Origin: Chaetoderma sp. LZ-2023a
Lineage: Eukaryota; Mollusca; Caudofoveata; Chaetodermatida; Chaetodermatidae
Assembly (NCBI GenBank): GCA_034401795.1
Contig: CM067363.1
Span: 28,985,880 to 29,049,879, forward strand
Direction of reading: 5' to 3'
Length of the DNA: 64,000 bases
The notes beneath the pieces were generated by a model that saw only the letters and a list, made by a program, of their open reading frames with translations, ran no database searches and was not told the DNA's origin. The position numbers and the translations under genes are program-made. Positions 49,245 through 61,018 of the stretch are shown piece after piece (the stretch's first letter is position 1; every line of letters begins with the position of its first letter).

Positions 49245-52200
49245 TTAGACCATGTGGAACATCACAACGATCGTCGGTAGCAAGTATGCAGACGAGTGAG
49301 TCATTCCTGAATGTTGTGGCTTTCAATTACAAAAAACATAAAAACAGCGGCATATGCCATCGGCAGCCTGTTACAAGCAAATCAGATTGTGATCATCCAG
49401 GAACATTGGTTATTCTACTATGAGATAGAAATACTTGCTGAAATTACTAAGAATGTGGGTTATATTGGAAAAGGAGTAAATATAAACAATCCTCTACCAT
49501 CAGTTCAGTTGACATGTGGGTATGGTGGAGTGACCACACGTTGGTGTCTTTAGCTGAATAATCAGCTACCATCGCTTGATGATGGGAATGCGAGAATGAA
49601 CTGCATTGAATGCAATAAAAGCAAACATCTCTTAGTCTCTATTTATCTTCCAACAACGACAACGAGTGGTGGAAAAGACCACATGGAGGAATTCTGTGAA
49701 ACTGTTGATCAGATGTTCGAAATCTACCAGAAATATGCGCAGACACGTCATATAATTATTGGAGGTGCTTTAAATGAGGATTAAAATAAAACTGAGAAAT
49801 CTATGCGTAGAGGCTGTCTGGTGAATTTCATCAATGCTACTTGGAGTATATTAATACCGGAAAGGCCTTCCTGAACCAAAAGGGGAAGGAGAGTAGTTTC
49901 TCAACAATATACCACAGTCTATTGGTCACACACATAATGCAGTTCTCGCTGATGCCGACTGTAACACCTTTGATCATCGACCAATACTGGCCTCATTTGA
50001 CTTTGCATTTACTAGGAGTAATGTAATAGAAACTACTTCACCTGATGACCGTCCACGAATCAAGTGCGAAGAGACTGATAAAGATAAATACATTGTCTTG
50101 CTAGCCAAAGTCGTAAGCACCATTAGAATTAACCATCAGATAACGGACCCATCACAGATGAGCAATATGGTATTAGAAATATGTGATCTAATGGCGAGTT
50201 CCGCAAAGAACTTAAGGTCAATAAAAAAACGGTTTGACAGTAAGACAAAGCTAAAGGTCTGGAATTCTGAAATTGCGCATGCCCTAAAGAACTTGCATTA
50301 GCAGGCATGCTATGGCTTAATGAAGGTCGACACAGAAGTGGTGACAGTGTCTCATGTGTGAAGAAGATGGAATGCATAAAGGAGTTCAGAAGGGAGTCTA
50401 GAGTGGAGCCAGCGCGACATACGGCTACCTACAACAACAACAACATCTTGCAAGCGCGTCGGTTTGATTCTAAAACATTTCATAAGTTGATTAATACGCA
50501 GAGAAGAAAGATAACATGTTTGGCAATGATCTGTATGAGGATGCAGACGATTACGCTGGAGACAGGGTAAGCGAGGGCATTAAGCGACACTGACACAAAC
50601 AACAAAGCCTACCACAAGAGCTATCACAACCTTGCCATGCGTGAAAACTTTGCTATAGATAGAATCGATGGTAATGATAAAGCGATTCCAGACGTTACGT
50701 TTGCAGAGGTAGTGGAGGCTGTATCATCTATTAACAAAGGAAAAACAGCAGATGTCTATGGGGCGACTATTGAGAAAATCATACACGCTGGCGAAGACCT
50801 TCATCCTTACCGCCGAGATCTGATCGACCAAATATTTAGCAATGGAGGTGTTCCAGATTCATTAAAAGTCGGATTGTTAACACCGGTTTATAAGAAGAAA
50901 GGCAAAGACTAAGAATTAATGGGGGATTACAGGTCTGCCTATGGTCAAAAGGAGTATCGAGTTACTTCTGAAACAAAGGGTTAAGGATAAGATCAAGATG
51001 AGTCAATGTCCGGCACAGAGAGGATTTACAGCAGCCATGTCTCCCATGCATGCTGCTTTTCTTGTAGAAGAGTACGATAAAGAATCACGGGATAGCAATC
51101 AGCTAGCACATATGATGCTCCTGGATGCCAAGGGCGTGTTTGATGTGGTTCACCATAGCCATCTTCTGCGAAGGTTATATCATATATGAGAACACGTCAA
51201 GCACCAAAACTTAATACAGAGTATTCATTTAGGAGCCACGTCAAAGATCATGTGGAATGGCACACAGTCAGCCCCCATGAAGATACTCTAGGGTGTTAGA
51301 CAACGTAGCATTCTTAAATCAGACCTCTACGAACTAGTTATAGATCCCTTACTTCATAGACTCAGAACTACTAATATAGGACTAAACATAGGAAACACAC
51401 TAAGCAATAATAGTGCTTGCGCGAACGACGTTTCCTTGATGAGTAATACGAGTATGGCCATGAAGGAACTTATCAACATTGCAGTATATTTTGCTAATAT
51501 GGAGAGATGTCAACTTCAACCTACGAAAATGGTTTCTATTACAATATGTCCAACTTCTAAATATAACTATGTCGAATGAATTCTTCCTACATGATCAACA
51601 GATACCTGTCGAGACTGTTACAAGATGTTCATCATTGAACGAGAACATAGCGCGCACAGCATGGACAGAAACATAAAGAAGGCACGCCGAATAGCGTACA
51701 ATATTTTTCATATCTGGCTACGATTATTCACCTCTATAAGGGGTGCGCATTTGGCCAAACTGGAGAAGTACCAAAAACGGCCTCTAAAAGCAAATTCTGT
51801 CATTACCAAAGAACACAGCTGATGCAGCAATGTATAGCTTAACGGGCGCCCCATCCACCCCACCCAATCAGTTGAAGCACAAGCACGTCATAAGGTACTT
51901 AAGCTTTTTAATTACATCTGCAATCTGCCAGAATCATCACTTGAAAATAAAATTGCTAGGCGACAATTGCCTGCAAGCTCTATTGATTGTCACAGATGGT
52001 TTATGGAGTTAAACAGAATGATGCAGAAGTATAGCTTAGAGGATATTGAAGTATATCTGGATGATCCTATACAGAAGGAGAAGTGGAAATCCCTGATTAA
52101 TAAAGCTTTTCAGCAGCACTGGAAACAATACATATCAAGGGCGGTTCACTGAGGTACCTGCATGAAATAACATTTATTCCAGGAAAAATGCACCCTGTAC

Positions 52201-52280
52201 TACAAGGCAGCTGCTCCTCTGAAAGAGACGCAGCACGCATAGCGGTCAAATTGAAACTTCTCACTGAAATGTATGTTTTA
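49245..52280 (+). mobile_element. decayed APE-type LINE (third LINE family)
   Basis: Non-LTR element distinct from the L1/Tx1-like pair. An endonuclease region at about 49290-49790 contains AIGSLLQANQIVIIQEHWLF, then SIYLPTTTTSG and HIIIGGALNED (family GDFN-like position decayed). The RT at about 50640-51560 has VVEAVSSINKGKTADVYG, GVPDSLKVGLLTPVYKKKGK, QRGFTAAMSPMHAAFLVEEY and MLLDAKGVFDVVHHSHLLR. The YADD position reads CANDV near 51420. A C-terminal segment (YNIFHIWLR at about 51700; IDCHRWFMELNRMMQKYSLE at 51980-52035) follows. Many stops and frameshifts: an old copy. The exact clade (CR1/Jockey-like or other) is not assigned. Confidence 0.8.
50637..50912 (+). pseudogene. reverse transcriptase fragment of third LINE
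   Basis: A 91-codon open stretch, MRENFAIDRIDGNDKAIPDV through GLLTPVYKKKGKD. It covers the start of the RT domain, upstream of the fingers/palm motifs. Directly downstream, GDYRSAYG corresponds to the usual NYRPI motif. An isolated remnant of the element at 49245-52280, not a separate gene. Confidence 0.75.
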
Positions 52281-52494
52281 AAAGAGAGCGGAAGTAGATA
52301 AAAAAAAATATTGTTAATCCACTATGCCAATTATTATCGGAACACTTTCTAATCAGATCTCAAACATTGGCATCCATTAGGCAGTCACCGATTCAGTCTA
52401 TTGACGCTTGCTTTCTGAAGGATTGCCATTTATGTGTTAGTGATTATTCAGCTGAGGAACTCATACAACTTAGTATCTTGTTATTGTAATGAAG

Positions 52495-52797
52495 AGATCC
52501 ATATGCTCAAGTATATGACGTACTAATAAATTACGCCATATGTAGACTGACGTAACAATCATAATTTACAGAGAATACACCACCATTAAGCTTGAATAGT
52601 CCGCCAAGTGTATGAATTCTATGTCTTTGATGGATTTGTTATTTAACAAACATTGCTTTGAATATTTTTGAAACTATTTTGACTGGCTGTTGTTGCTGCC
52701 ATAGATATTGGGTTTCTAGGAACTCGATCGATCCCAACACGTGTGTGGTGTAGGGGCGTAGCTCGTAATGGGCGGGACATAGCTAGCAATGGATCAC
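52495..52797 (+). mobile_element. MITE-A copy, right hairpin arm missing
   Basis: CRE half sites (TATATGACGTACTAATAAAT), left hairpin arm to GTTGCTGCCATAG, then GATCGATCCCAACAC, AATGGGCGGGACATAGCTAG. Confidence 0.8.
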
Positions 52798-52869
52798 TGT
52801 ATTATCATATTTGTATTAATTTTCTCCATTGCTGCTATCGTCGTCAGTGGAATTGTCTCCGCGATCGAT

Positions 52870-52990
52870 CTCTCATTCTCTCTCTCTCCCAACCCATCTC
52901 CCTCTCCCCTCTCTGTCTCTCTCACTCTCTTTCTTTCTCTCTCTCTCTCCTCTCTCTCTCCTCTCTCTCTCTCGCTCTCTCTCCGCTCTC

Positions 52991-53048
<58 letters not shown>
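52870..53048. repeat. (CT)n microsatellite
   Basis: CT dinucleotides with CTCTCC and CGCTCT interruptions, then a pure run of about 27 units. Confidence 0.96.
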
Positions 53049-53050
<2 letters not shown>

Positions 53051-53799
53051 TCGTGTCACGTTCGATTTCGCCAGCATAGCGAACAGTATGTTACCATCGC
53101 ACCACTCGGGTTACCATTATTCTCAGCAGGTGCAGGTGTGTCTGAATTTGATACCTTTGCTCTCTTTCAACTACCCACCTGCTCGTCATGATAGTTAAGC
53201 CAGTTCTCTGTATGCGCTCGCTAAGGCAAACGCTTGATGGAGACAGAGTTGAAAAGTCTATGTTTTTCCTGAGGGTTAGCCTTTTCTCTGTAGCACCGCA
53301 TTTGCAATTAACATGGAGAAACGAAACGACGTATATTTGTTATGGGTGGTGGTATTGGGGTGGCTGGGGCTGGTGTGGGTGGTGTGGGGTTGTGCCCAGC
53401 TGTAATCCGCTAATCTATGAAAGAGTTATATTGATATGGTTCGTGACTTAAAAACGGTCTGGAAAATCTTATTGTTTAATCAAGTATCCAATGATAGTTT
53501 ATGTTACTGTTAAGTGCGCCGAAGGACGTCCAGAAGATGCTGGACAGAAGCATGATTTAGCGACCCTTGGTACCGACATATGTGCATAATGCTTATCGTA
53601 TTACGAGGAAAAGCCCAATCTACTGTAAGGATCACGTGGTTATGATTGCTAGTTTCTTCTTGGCATCCACCTGTAAAGACATGATAGGGAAACGGATGAG
53701 TTGTTGTGGATTCAGTCAGGTTTTAGCCTGATGTTCACCAGATCTATATATTAAACATAGTCGTATAGCGACAAGATTTTGTACTAGAATATTGTGATA
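53049..53799. other. no gene seen
   Basis: Includes a GGTGGTGTGGGG-type G-rich stretch near 53345-53395. No recognisable gene. Confidence 0.5.
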
Positions 53800-54190
53800 A
53801 ATGGAGGAATACAGCTTTAGCTATGCCACGCCCATCTTTAGCTAAGCTCCACCTACACTTTGCCCATGTTGGAATTGATCAATCCCTGAACTCACTGACT
53901 AGTAATTTTCAGAAAACTATACAGGTAAGCTGTTGAACAGTTCAAAACTAATTTGACTGGGCGCTGTTGCTGCCTATGGCAGCAACAGCGCCCAACCAAA
54001 TTAGTTAAAAATATTCAACAGCATGTTTATTAAATAGTAAATACATAGCCTACAATTCGTACAACAACGTTTAGTCCGTCGTCAATTAGGCGTTCGTGCT
54101 GAACTTAGCTACGCCATTCATGACGTCATTCTATACGTCACGCAGCTGATTATGACATAATATGATTGACTGAGAAACTGGAATCCACAA
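53800..54190 (-). mobile_element. MITE-A copy
   Basis: AATGGAGGAATACAGCTTTA, CTATGCCACGCCCATCTTTA, hairpin with GTTGCCTATGGCAGCAACAG, TTCATGACGTCATTCTATAC, terminus AAACTGGAATCCACA. Confidence 0.88.
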
Positions 54191-54240
54191 TTTTCGTGTC
54201 ACTGTCCATTGCTTTTTTTTTACATAAACGTCTAAGTCTG

Positions 54241-54241
<1 letters not shown>

Positions 54242-54310
<69 letters not shown>
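54242..54310. repeat. (TTA)n microsatellite
   Basis: About 22 perfect TTA triplets. Confidence 0.98.
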
Positions 54311-54594
54311 CAGGTAGCCGAAATCAACCTTTGGCGTGATTCTAAGCATTCCGATTGTTATAGATGACGAGGTGTTATCCATCGTACTAACATACGCCAA
54401 TTCACATCGCTTCGCCGTTCTAGGTACAATAGCGTAGCTTGAGGGCGAGACCGTGCGATAGGACGATGGGTGTTATCCCGCTATAGGCTTTAGGTCTATA
54501 CGTCACTCTGTACATGACAGCACTTCGACGCGGCAAAATTCTATATCGCTCATGATTAGGAAGTTAAAACCTCAGCCAATAGAGGAACCCGATA

Positions 54595-54935
54595 TGTCAG
54601 TCAGGCATATGACGTCATGATCAAATACGTCTCAGATAGGCTAACGTAACAATTAAAATACGTCATGAATGGCGTATATAAATTCATCAGGAACTCTTAA
54701 TAGTCAGAAGTGCATGTCTGTACTACTTTATAACCACTCTGTTGAATATTGTGAAACTAATTTGGTTGGGCGATGTTGCTGCCATAGGCAGAAACAGCGC
54801 CCTACCATATTAGTTTCAAAATATTCAACAGATTACCCACGATTATAGTTTTCTGGAAATTGAGATTCAGGGATTTAAGGGCACGTGTGCGGAGCTTAGC
54901 TACTTATGGGCGTAGCATAGTTAAAAGTTTATTAA
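54595..54935 (+). mobile_element. MITE-A copy
   Basis: GGCATATGACGTCATGATCA, hairpin with GTTGCTGCCATAGGCAGAAA, TATGGGCGTAGC box. Both terminal repeats are degraded. Confidence 0.82.
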
Positions 54936-55284
54936 TTCATTGCCTTTCTTTGTAGTTCCTTAATTACCTCCGCTAGCTAAGCGGTGTTTGTGTTGACAAT
55001 GGCGTTGGTTAGACAGTTAATAGTTAATATATTGACATCTACTGTAACACCCTTCGAGAAATAAAATGATCTTGAACTTGAACAAAGAAAGACAGGGTTC
55101 TAAATACTTTCCCATCAAGATTGTCGACCGTAACAATCAAATCACAGTTGGTGGAAGCGCTCCTTCCTCAAATTTTGATTTGATTTTTACGTTCAACATC
55201 CCTAAAGGCTTAGTAGTAAGGTTAACAGCTTGGTTAATATCTACGTTAACCGAAAGAAAAGTAGTGATTCTTATAACGGAGTGG

Positions 55285-55681
55285 ATGGATCCTGTGTTTG
55301 TTATGCCACACCCATCTGTAGCTAAGTTCCACCCACACTTCGCCATTGTTGAGATCGATCGATTTCAAAACTCCCTGACTATCAATTTCCAGAAAACTAT
55401 ACAGGTATCCTGTTGAATATTTTGAAACTAATTTGACTGAGTGCTGTTGCTGTATATGGCAGCAACAGCACCCAGTCAAAGTAGTATCCAAATATTCAAC
55501 AGCATGTTTATTAAATAGTAAAAACAAAATTTCTACAACGACGCTTAGCCCGTTATCAATTAAGCGTTCGTGACGAACCTATCTACGTCATTCATGACGC
55601 CATTGATTATGACGTCATCCTACACGTCACGTAGTTGATTATGACGCCTTGTGATTGATAGATAAACTGAATAGGTCCATT
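55285..55681 (-). mobile_element. MITE-A copy
   Basis: ATGGATCCTGTGTTTGTTAT, GATCGATCGATTTC, hairpin with GTTGCTGTATATGGCAGCAA, ATTATGACGTCATCCTACAC, terminus AAACTGAATAGGTCCATT. Confidence 0.88.
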
Positions 55682-55886
55682 CTCACTTAAAAGTCTCGCG
55701 TTCCACGCCATCAATAAAAAAGCAATTTTGCCGGAGGTTAGGATGCGTTTCGGTGATGTAATAACGAACTATGGCATACACCAGATGAATTTAAATAATC
55801 TTTTAGATTGCAATATGGTATCCTTCCTGTCATTATTCCCCTTTCGCCGTGAGGCGAATAGGGTGTTGTATTATGGTATGTGTATG

Positions 55887-55920
55887 TGCGTACGTACGTA
55901 CGTACGTACGTGCGTGCGTG
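55887..55920. repeat. (GTAC)n/(GTGC)n microsatellite
   Basis: GTAC units followed by GTGC units. Confidence 0.95.
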
Positions 55921-56763
55921 CCTCAAGTCAAAATAAATTCGAACTCTCCAAAATAACGACGTAACTTGTTCATACTTTTCCGATATTTTCAAATTAACAT
56001 CATAACATGTGATATTTAAAAAATCGCGATCCATCGAGATATCGTATTGCCGTTACTGACTTGCTTACTTAATCATATGGCGCTGGATTGTCACGTATGG
56101 CATCATTAATGGCTCCGTTTCATTACTTGTATTTGACCATTTTAACTATGGCACACCAATAATGCAGCTATGGTGTTGAAGTCGCCCGTCTTCGAGTCAA
56201 CGTCTTTCATGTGACCGCCAGTGCGGGAAGTCATGCTATAGGCATAATATGAATCTCGATTGTTTTGTCCGTGACGCCCAATTTTGCTTTTGTCGATGTG
56301 TTTCTTATATGATAAGGCTGCTAATTACGCACACACGCCTCTCATCTAGCCAGGGTGGAATAGGCCTCTTCAGCCAATTAGTGACTCCCTGTTGCCTCGG
56401 TGATTATCGTACTGTAGCGCTATGTACTATCTCGCTATCGCTGGAAACATAGGCAATATACTTATTACTAGTTATCAGGTTACCAGCAATAACGACATGG
56501 AGGACGACGATATGGACGGCAACGATGACGACGGATGCGGCGAAGGTGGAGACCATGATGACGCCGACGTACTACATTTTGCTGCTACGGTAGCAACTGT
56601 TATCAATGCGTCTTCGTCTTTGTGCACTGTTTCTCGTCCTCCACGTTGTAGAGGAATTGAGTCCTCTAACTGGCTGAAGTAATTTAAAAAGAAAATTCAA
56701 AGTGTAGCTTTGAATTTGAATCCGTAAAGCCGAATTAGAACACTCATTTACCATCAACATTTT
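55921..56763. other. no gene seen
   Basis: A short GAC/GAT-rich stretch lies at 56496-56570. The 86-codon frame at 56422 is not recognisable. Confidence 0.5.
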
Positions 56764-56852
56764 ATTAAATATTTTGTAACAACTTTTACTGGAAGCTGTT
56801 TCTGCTATAAGCAGCAGCTCCTAGTGAAATTAGTTTCAAAATAATGCCTGTA
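56764..56852. repeat. stand-alone H1 hairpin (diverged)
   Basis: ATTAAATATTTTGTAACAAC pairs imperfectly with TAGTTTCAAAATAATG around CTGTTTCTGCTATAAGCAGC. Confidence 0.65.
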
Positions 56853-56984
56853 GGCATATATGTACCTTGAAGTTGAGATCCAGGGACGCTAGTTTTGAAA
56901 GGAGTGTCTAATATTAAATCCAGTAACGCGTTTATCCTGTTGCATTTGTTATTGTTTGTAATACGCATGTATGTGCTCTGTCAT

Positions 56985-57095
56985 ACTAATAATGCAGGTT
57001 ACTGGGCCGCTACAGGGTCAATACCGGACCCATGCGGACCGATATTGATCCAGTCCTGGCCCAGTAACTCGCGTTATCAGGGTAATAATGCGTTT
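56985..57095. repeat. short GC-rich inverted-terminus repeat
   Basis: Left end ATAATGCAGGTTACTGGGCC; right end GGCCCAGTAACTCGCGTTAT, its imperfect complement. TAATAATGC occurs just outside both ends (56987 and 57083), a possible target duplication. Similar left ends lie at 25553 and 60697. Confidence 0.6.
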
Positions 57096-57807
57096 AAACC
57101 GACGTTTAACGATAATCCATTTTTAATACCATCAATAAGAAACATCTTCCAGCTTACGTTCATGCGTGTTTTACGACACAACATTTCCTCCCTCACACGT
57201 ATGTAACCCTTAAATCTCCGCTCCTTGATACTAAAATGCGCTTGACCAGCGTCGAGAAGAAATAATATTATTATCAGAAGGTAATAAGTTCGATCAATAA
57301 CGACGCCACTGCGAGACCAGTCCTACCAGTTCTACCATAAACCGCGGAAAGTTAACGGCGACTTCGAGAAAACGTCGTGTTGGACACCAAACCAGCGACA
57401 TGTTATTTTTTGGCTTCCAGTGGTCGGATAAGCGGAGTTCGGGAATTTGTCGAATCCTCCCTCACCGCAGCCGTATCACGCGCGTACCGAGTTATCTGTA
57501 GTTGACGTTTGTCTGCGAGAGTTTCCGAACTGGCTCGGCGCAAGTTCCGTTATACAGGAATTAGCTTTCAAGACGAAAAGGTTACGATTTGTTTCTAGCG
57601 GTCTTTTGATGATGGTGTTTTCGGGACTCGTGAATAATGATCTATAGAATTAGATTTTTTCCCGTCAAAATTGTTTGTAGTTGTATGAATTTGAATTAGT
57701 TTGTAGTTTTTTTAAAATAAGTGATTGAGTTGGACGTCCAACCTTTTATTCTATGTGCTTATTGTCGACGGTGTTTGTCGAGGAAGCGTACAAAATCGGA
57801 CTGATTA
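57096..57807. other. no gene seen
   Basis: Unique sequence; a 66-codon frame at 57447-57647 is unrecognised. Confidence 0.5.
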
Positions 57808-57885
57808 GTTTGAAAGCAATTTAGTCGAAATTCGTTGCTGCCATAGGCAGCAACGACTTTCAACCAAATTGTTCCCAAATATTAG
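57808..57885. repeat. stand-alone H1 hairpin (variant stem)
   Basis: GTTTGAAAGCAATTTAGTCG pairs with CAACCAAATTGTTCCCAAAT around TTGCTGCCATAGGCAGCAA. Confidence 0.75.
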
Positions 57886-58435
57886 TTGGCATAATTCGTG
57901 AAACCGCATTTAAACTTTTTCGCATATCGAATGAAAAGAGTCTCCGTAATAGCGAAAGTATGTTAGCTAATTTACTTCTAATCACAGTTTCTTTCAACAA
58001 ACGCAGCATCCATGATTCCTCAAGCGTGTATAGTCAACGGAACTCTATGCCATTAGTTTGCAAATGTTTTCTTTAGAAGCCATTGGAGACAAGATTTGAG
58101 AAGCGATCGATCAGGCCATCTTACAACCGGATATCATTGGAATTTAGCTTTTAAAAATAAGTATGGATAGAACTGTGTAGGAGTAGAGGATAATTGACGG
58201 ATAACGTATACACAGATTCTAGCGCAGACACGTTAGATAGCCATATATATATATATAGGATACGTAATTGATAGATGTGAAACTAATATAGTGTCGTTAT
58301 AAAGGAGGAATTACCATAATATATTTCAAATTGAGTTTAGAAATTTAATATGAATTCATCTAAAATTGCTGAATTCGCTACTCTTGTTTCAAGGCTGACT
58401 CAAAACGTTCAAAATGCGAATTATATCAGTTAGCC
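57886..58435. other. no gene seen
   Basis: AT-rich unique sequence. Confidence 0.5.
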
Positions 58436-58788
58436 CTCTAAGTACCAAGGTCAAGGTTGAATTTGCAAAAAAATTGATTGATGTCCTGCAAAGGAATATT
58501 TATTGTAACCGCTACGGAGATCGTTTTTGGCCGGCTTGGCCATTAAATGGCTAACGGTCACGGAAATATTAATTTTTGCTTATTGAATGTCCATTTACAG
58601 ACAATGATTCGACGAGTTTGAAAAAAAATCTACCACTGGAATGTCTGGCTCGTTCATCGAGCCAGTTATTCCCGTGGTAAATTTACAAAAATTAGTCTTC
58701 TCTTAACCTATAAATAGAAATTCCCCAAGACCGAAACCAGAAACAGTTTTGGTCGGGTTAATCATTAAATGATTATGTTGACGCAAGA
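58436..58788. mobile_element. MITE-C copy
   Basis: Palindrome ACCACTGGAATGTCTGGCTC, centre GTTCATC, then GAGCCAGTTATTCCCGTGGT. Ends TTATGTTGACGCAAG, a MITE-C terminus. Confidence 0.7.
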
Positions 58789-58844
58789 GGGTTTTAATCC
58801 TTCCATGATGAAACCGGTCAAACCCGTACTCTTGTGGTCGTCTT

Positions 58845-59010
58845 TTGGAATGTCCATTAGCAGGCCAAGGGAAGACTATTTTTGAAAATTTACCACTGGA
58901 ATGACTGGCTCGGTAACCGAGCCAGTCATTCCAGGGGTAAATTTTCAAAAAATAGTCTCCCCCGGTGTGTTGATATTCTTGATCAAGTGTAGCCATTAAC
59001 CATTTAACAC
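58845..59010. mobile_element. MITE-C copy (partial, clustered)
   Basis: TTTACCACTGGAATGACTGG mirrored to CCAGTCATTCCAGGGGTAAA, centre CTCGGTAACCGAG. Ends near CATTTAACACTC. Confidence 0.7.
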
Positions 59011-59029
59011 TCATATCAGCCAAAAAACG

Positions 59030-59240
59030 GTTTCTGCAGTGGTCTTGAGAAATGTCCATTTGCAGACCAAGACAAGATTATTTTTAAATCTTTACCACTG
59101 TAATGACTGGCTCGATTACCGAGCTTGTCATTCCACTGGTAAATGTTCAAAATTGGTCTCCTTTTAGCCTGCAAATGGACATTCAATAAGCACGTGTGCT
59201 GATTTTCTTGATCAAATTTAACAATTAAAGAGTGAATTAT
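59030..59240. mobile_element. MITE-C copy (partial, clustered)
   Basis: TTTACCACTGTAATGACTGG and CTTGTCATTCCACTGGTAAA, with AGCCTGCAAATGGACATTCA after it. It is the third palindrome within 0.6 kb. Confidence 0.7.
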
Positions 59241-59983
59241 AATCGTCTCCAGACGTCGCGTATTTCTCTCAAGAAGGTGTTGAAGGAGTCAATTTAGTCT
59301 ACCTGTGTTTTATTTGTTCTCGACTTGGAATATAATGGAAGGACGTACATAATTGTGTTATTACACCTGTTCTTATCTATTCGGTTCCGGTGTCGAATCA
59401 CTATTTTGGAATATATAGTCTCACGGAATACCTTTCTTGGATTAAAAGTGTGTATTAAGTGATCTATACCGTGCTGTGAGCTTCGTAAGTTGTTAACACC
59501 TCAACTGGATCACATGTGACACGAATGTGGGATGGTATGTGTGACGGTTCTGTTTGACAGACGAATTGTGTAATTTCTTTTTGGTAACATTGGAATTGCA
59601 GTATTAAACGCGTAAGCGGCGTATTGGATGCGTGATGTGTCGATATATATATATATATATATAGATGCTATAAATTTTCATAAATATTGTTTAAACACGT
59701 ACCTTTTGGATGTTTTCGTAATTTGAACTCAATTCAAAGATTTATAACATATGTCTTTCTCAAACAAAAAGATAATGCATATTTGAACTAGTTATTTGAT
59801 CAAGTCGGATCTTAATATCAAGAAAAATAAAAAGCGTTTCCGTTTTTTGGATATATCTACAATAAAATTTCTGATATTACAAGGAGCGTAATCTCTCGAT
59901 GACGCCATAGCAATCGGATTAATTTTTCATGAAATTAAAAAGTAAAAAAGAATTGTGATTCTGTGTTGGCCCACGTCTGCAAC
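59241..59983 (+). other. region upstream of the receptor exon
   Basis: AT-rich, with a (TA)n run at 59643-59662. No TATA box or transcription start can be assigned with confidence. An in-frame TAA at 59936-59938 lies upstream of the start codon chosen for the receptor exon. Confidence 0.4.
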
Positions 59984-60707
59984 ATGTGTGTTTCATTGAT
60001 CAGTACGAGACCATGTATTGGAGTAGTGCGTTGGTTCGCGTCTCTGTGTTTGATCATTGCCAGTTCAAGTGCTGTACAACAACAGACAATTAAAATTGTA
60101 ACCATATTGGCAGCAGACCGACACCTATTTACAATCAACCGTGTCGAATCAGCAATTTCATACGCTATTGATACTACGTTGCAACGGCGCAAAATGATCT
60201 CCGAGGGATTAAATTTCTCTGTGAGTTACGTCGATTCTAACTGCGACATCGCAGATGCTATGAATGAAGCCATCAAAATTTACATCAACCAAAAAGTGCA
60301 CGTATTCTTGGGGCCATTTTGCGATTACGCCGCGGCTACAATCGTTAGACAGATCACTTACTGGGGTATCCCGATGGTTACCCCAGGTGCTATGGCGCGT
60401 GACTTTGGGGCGTTGAAATTGGAGAGATTCAAGCTCCTTACGAGAGTTGGGCCAAATTTTACCACTCTTTCCAAAGTTCTGATTTCGTTTCTTGAGGTGT
60501 TTAATTGGCATAAGGTGCGGTTGGTATACAACCCGGAAGGTCACTCGTACGTTCAGGAACGGTTCTGTCATATAGCGGTCGATTCTATTCATTACGATCT
60601 GTTGGTATATCAAGAGTCTATGAACCTGTCACAGACATATCACAAGTTTCATAATTTGGAGGAAATAAGAAGCGACATGGAGACTATAATCGGCCGAGAT
60701 AATGCAG
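59984..60707 (+). CDS. natriuretic-peptide-receptor-like protein, first coding exon (partial)
   Basis: The first ATG after an in-frame stop gives 241 codons plus one base (phase 1). Residues 1-30 are a signal peptide with hydrophobic core (ASLCLIIASSSA) and likely cleavage before VQQQ. The rest fits the extracellular ligand-binding domain (periplasmic-binding-protein-like fold) of natriuretic peptide receptors and receptor guanylate cyclases. It has VDSNCD with Cys87 and HVFLGPFCDYAAATIVRQ with Cys113, matching the paired cysteines and the LGP-C-YAAAPV signature of that family; YWGIPMVTPGAMARDF follows. Such receptors bind peptides at the cell surface and, in cyclase members, make cGMP. AATGCAG|GTAAGC at 60701-60713 is a good splice donor. 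Transmembrane, kinase-like and cyclase parts are not in the window, so a clearance-type receptor (NPR3-like) is equally possible. An NFS/NFT/NLS sequon each suggests N-glycosylation. Confidence 0.85.
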
Positions 60708-60830
60708 GTAAGCTAATGCATATAGTAGAAACTCCTAATAACATGTCTTGCCGGGACTATTTCCGGAGCAATACCTGCCCGTATTAGCCCGGTATTTGTC
60801 CAGTAAGGGCCGAGTAGATCACGTTATCAG
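60697..60830. repeat. GC-rich inverted-terminus repeat overlapping the exon end
   Basis: Left end GATAATGCAGGTAAGC resembles ATAATGCAGGTTACTGG at 56988. The right part CCAGTAAGGGCCGAGTAG then ATCACGTTATCAG resembles the right end there. It overlaps the last bases of the receptor exon and its splice donor. Confidence 0.45.
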
Positions 60831-60927
60831 TGATATGTCGGGTTTATATCAGTATTGTCTGAAATGTGTTTCCTCGAAAAGAATCTTTTCATACAACCCG
60901 TTAACCCACGATTCGTAAAGAAAATTA

Positions 60928-61018
60928 TGTTGATTATTTTGAAACAAATTTGACTGGAAACTGTTGCTGCCTATGGCAGCAACAGTTTCCAGTCGAATTA
61001 GTTTCAAAATATTATGTT
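60928..61018. repeat. stand-alone H1 hairpin in the receptor intron
   Basis: Near-perfect arms: TTTGAAACAAATTTGACTGG with CCAGTCGAATTAGTTTCAAA around CTGTTGCTGCCTATGGCAGC. The middle stem GGAAACTG/CAGTTTCC differs from the common GGGCGCTG but is paired. Confidence 0.88.

Noticed and set aside
60708-60830. A 123 bp GT..AG mini-intron after the receptor exon
   Set aside because: Splicing there reads into a stop within about ten codons and gives no receptor-like sequence.
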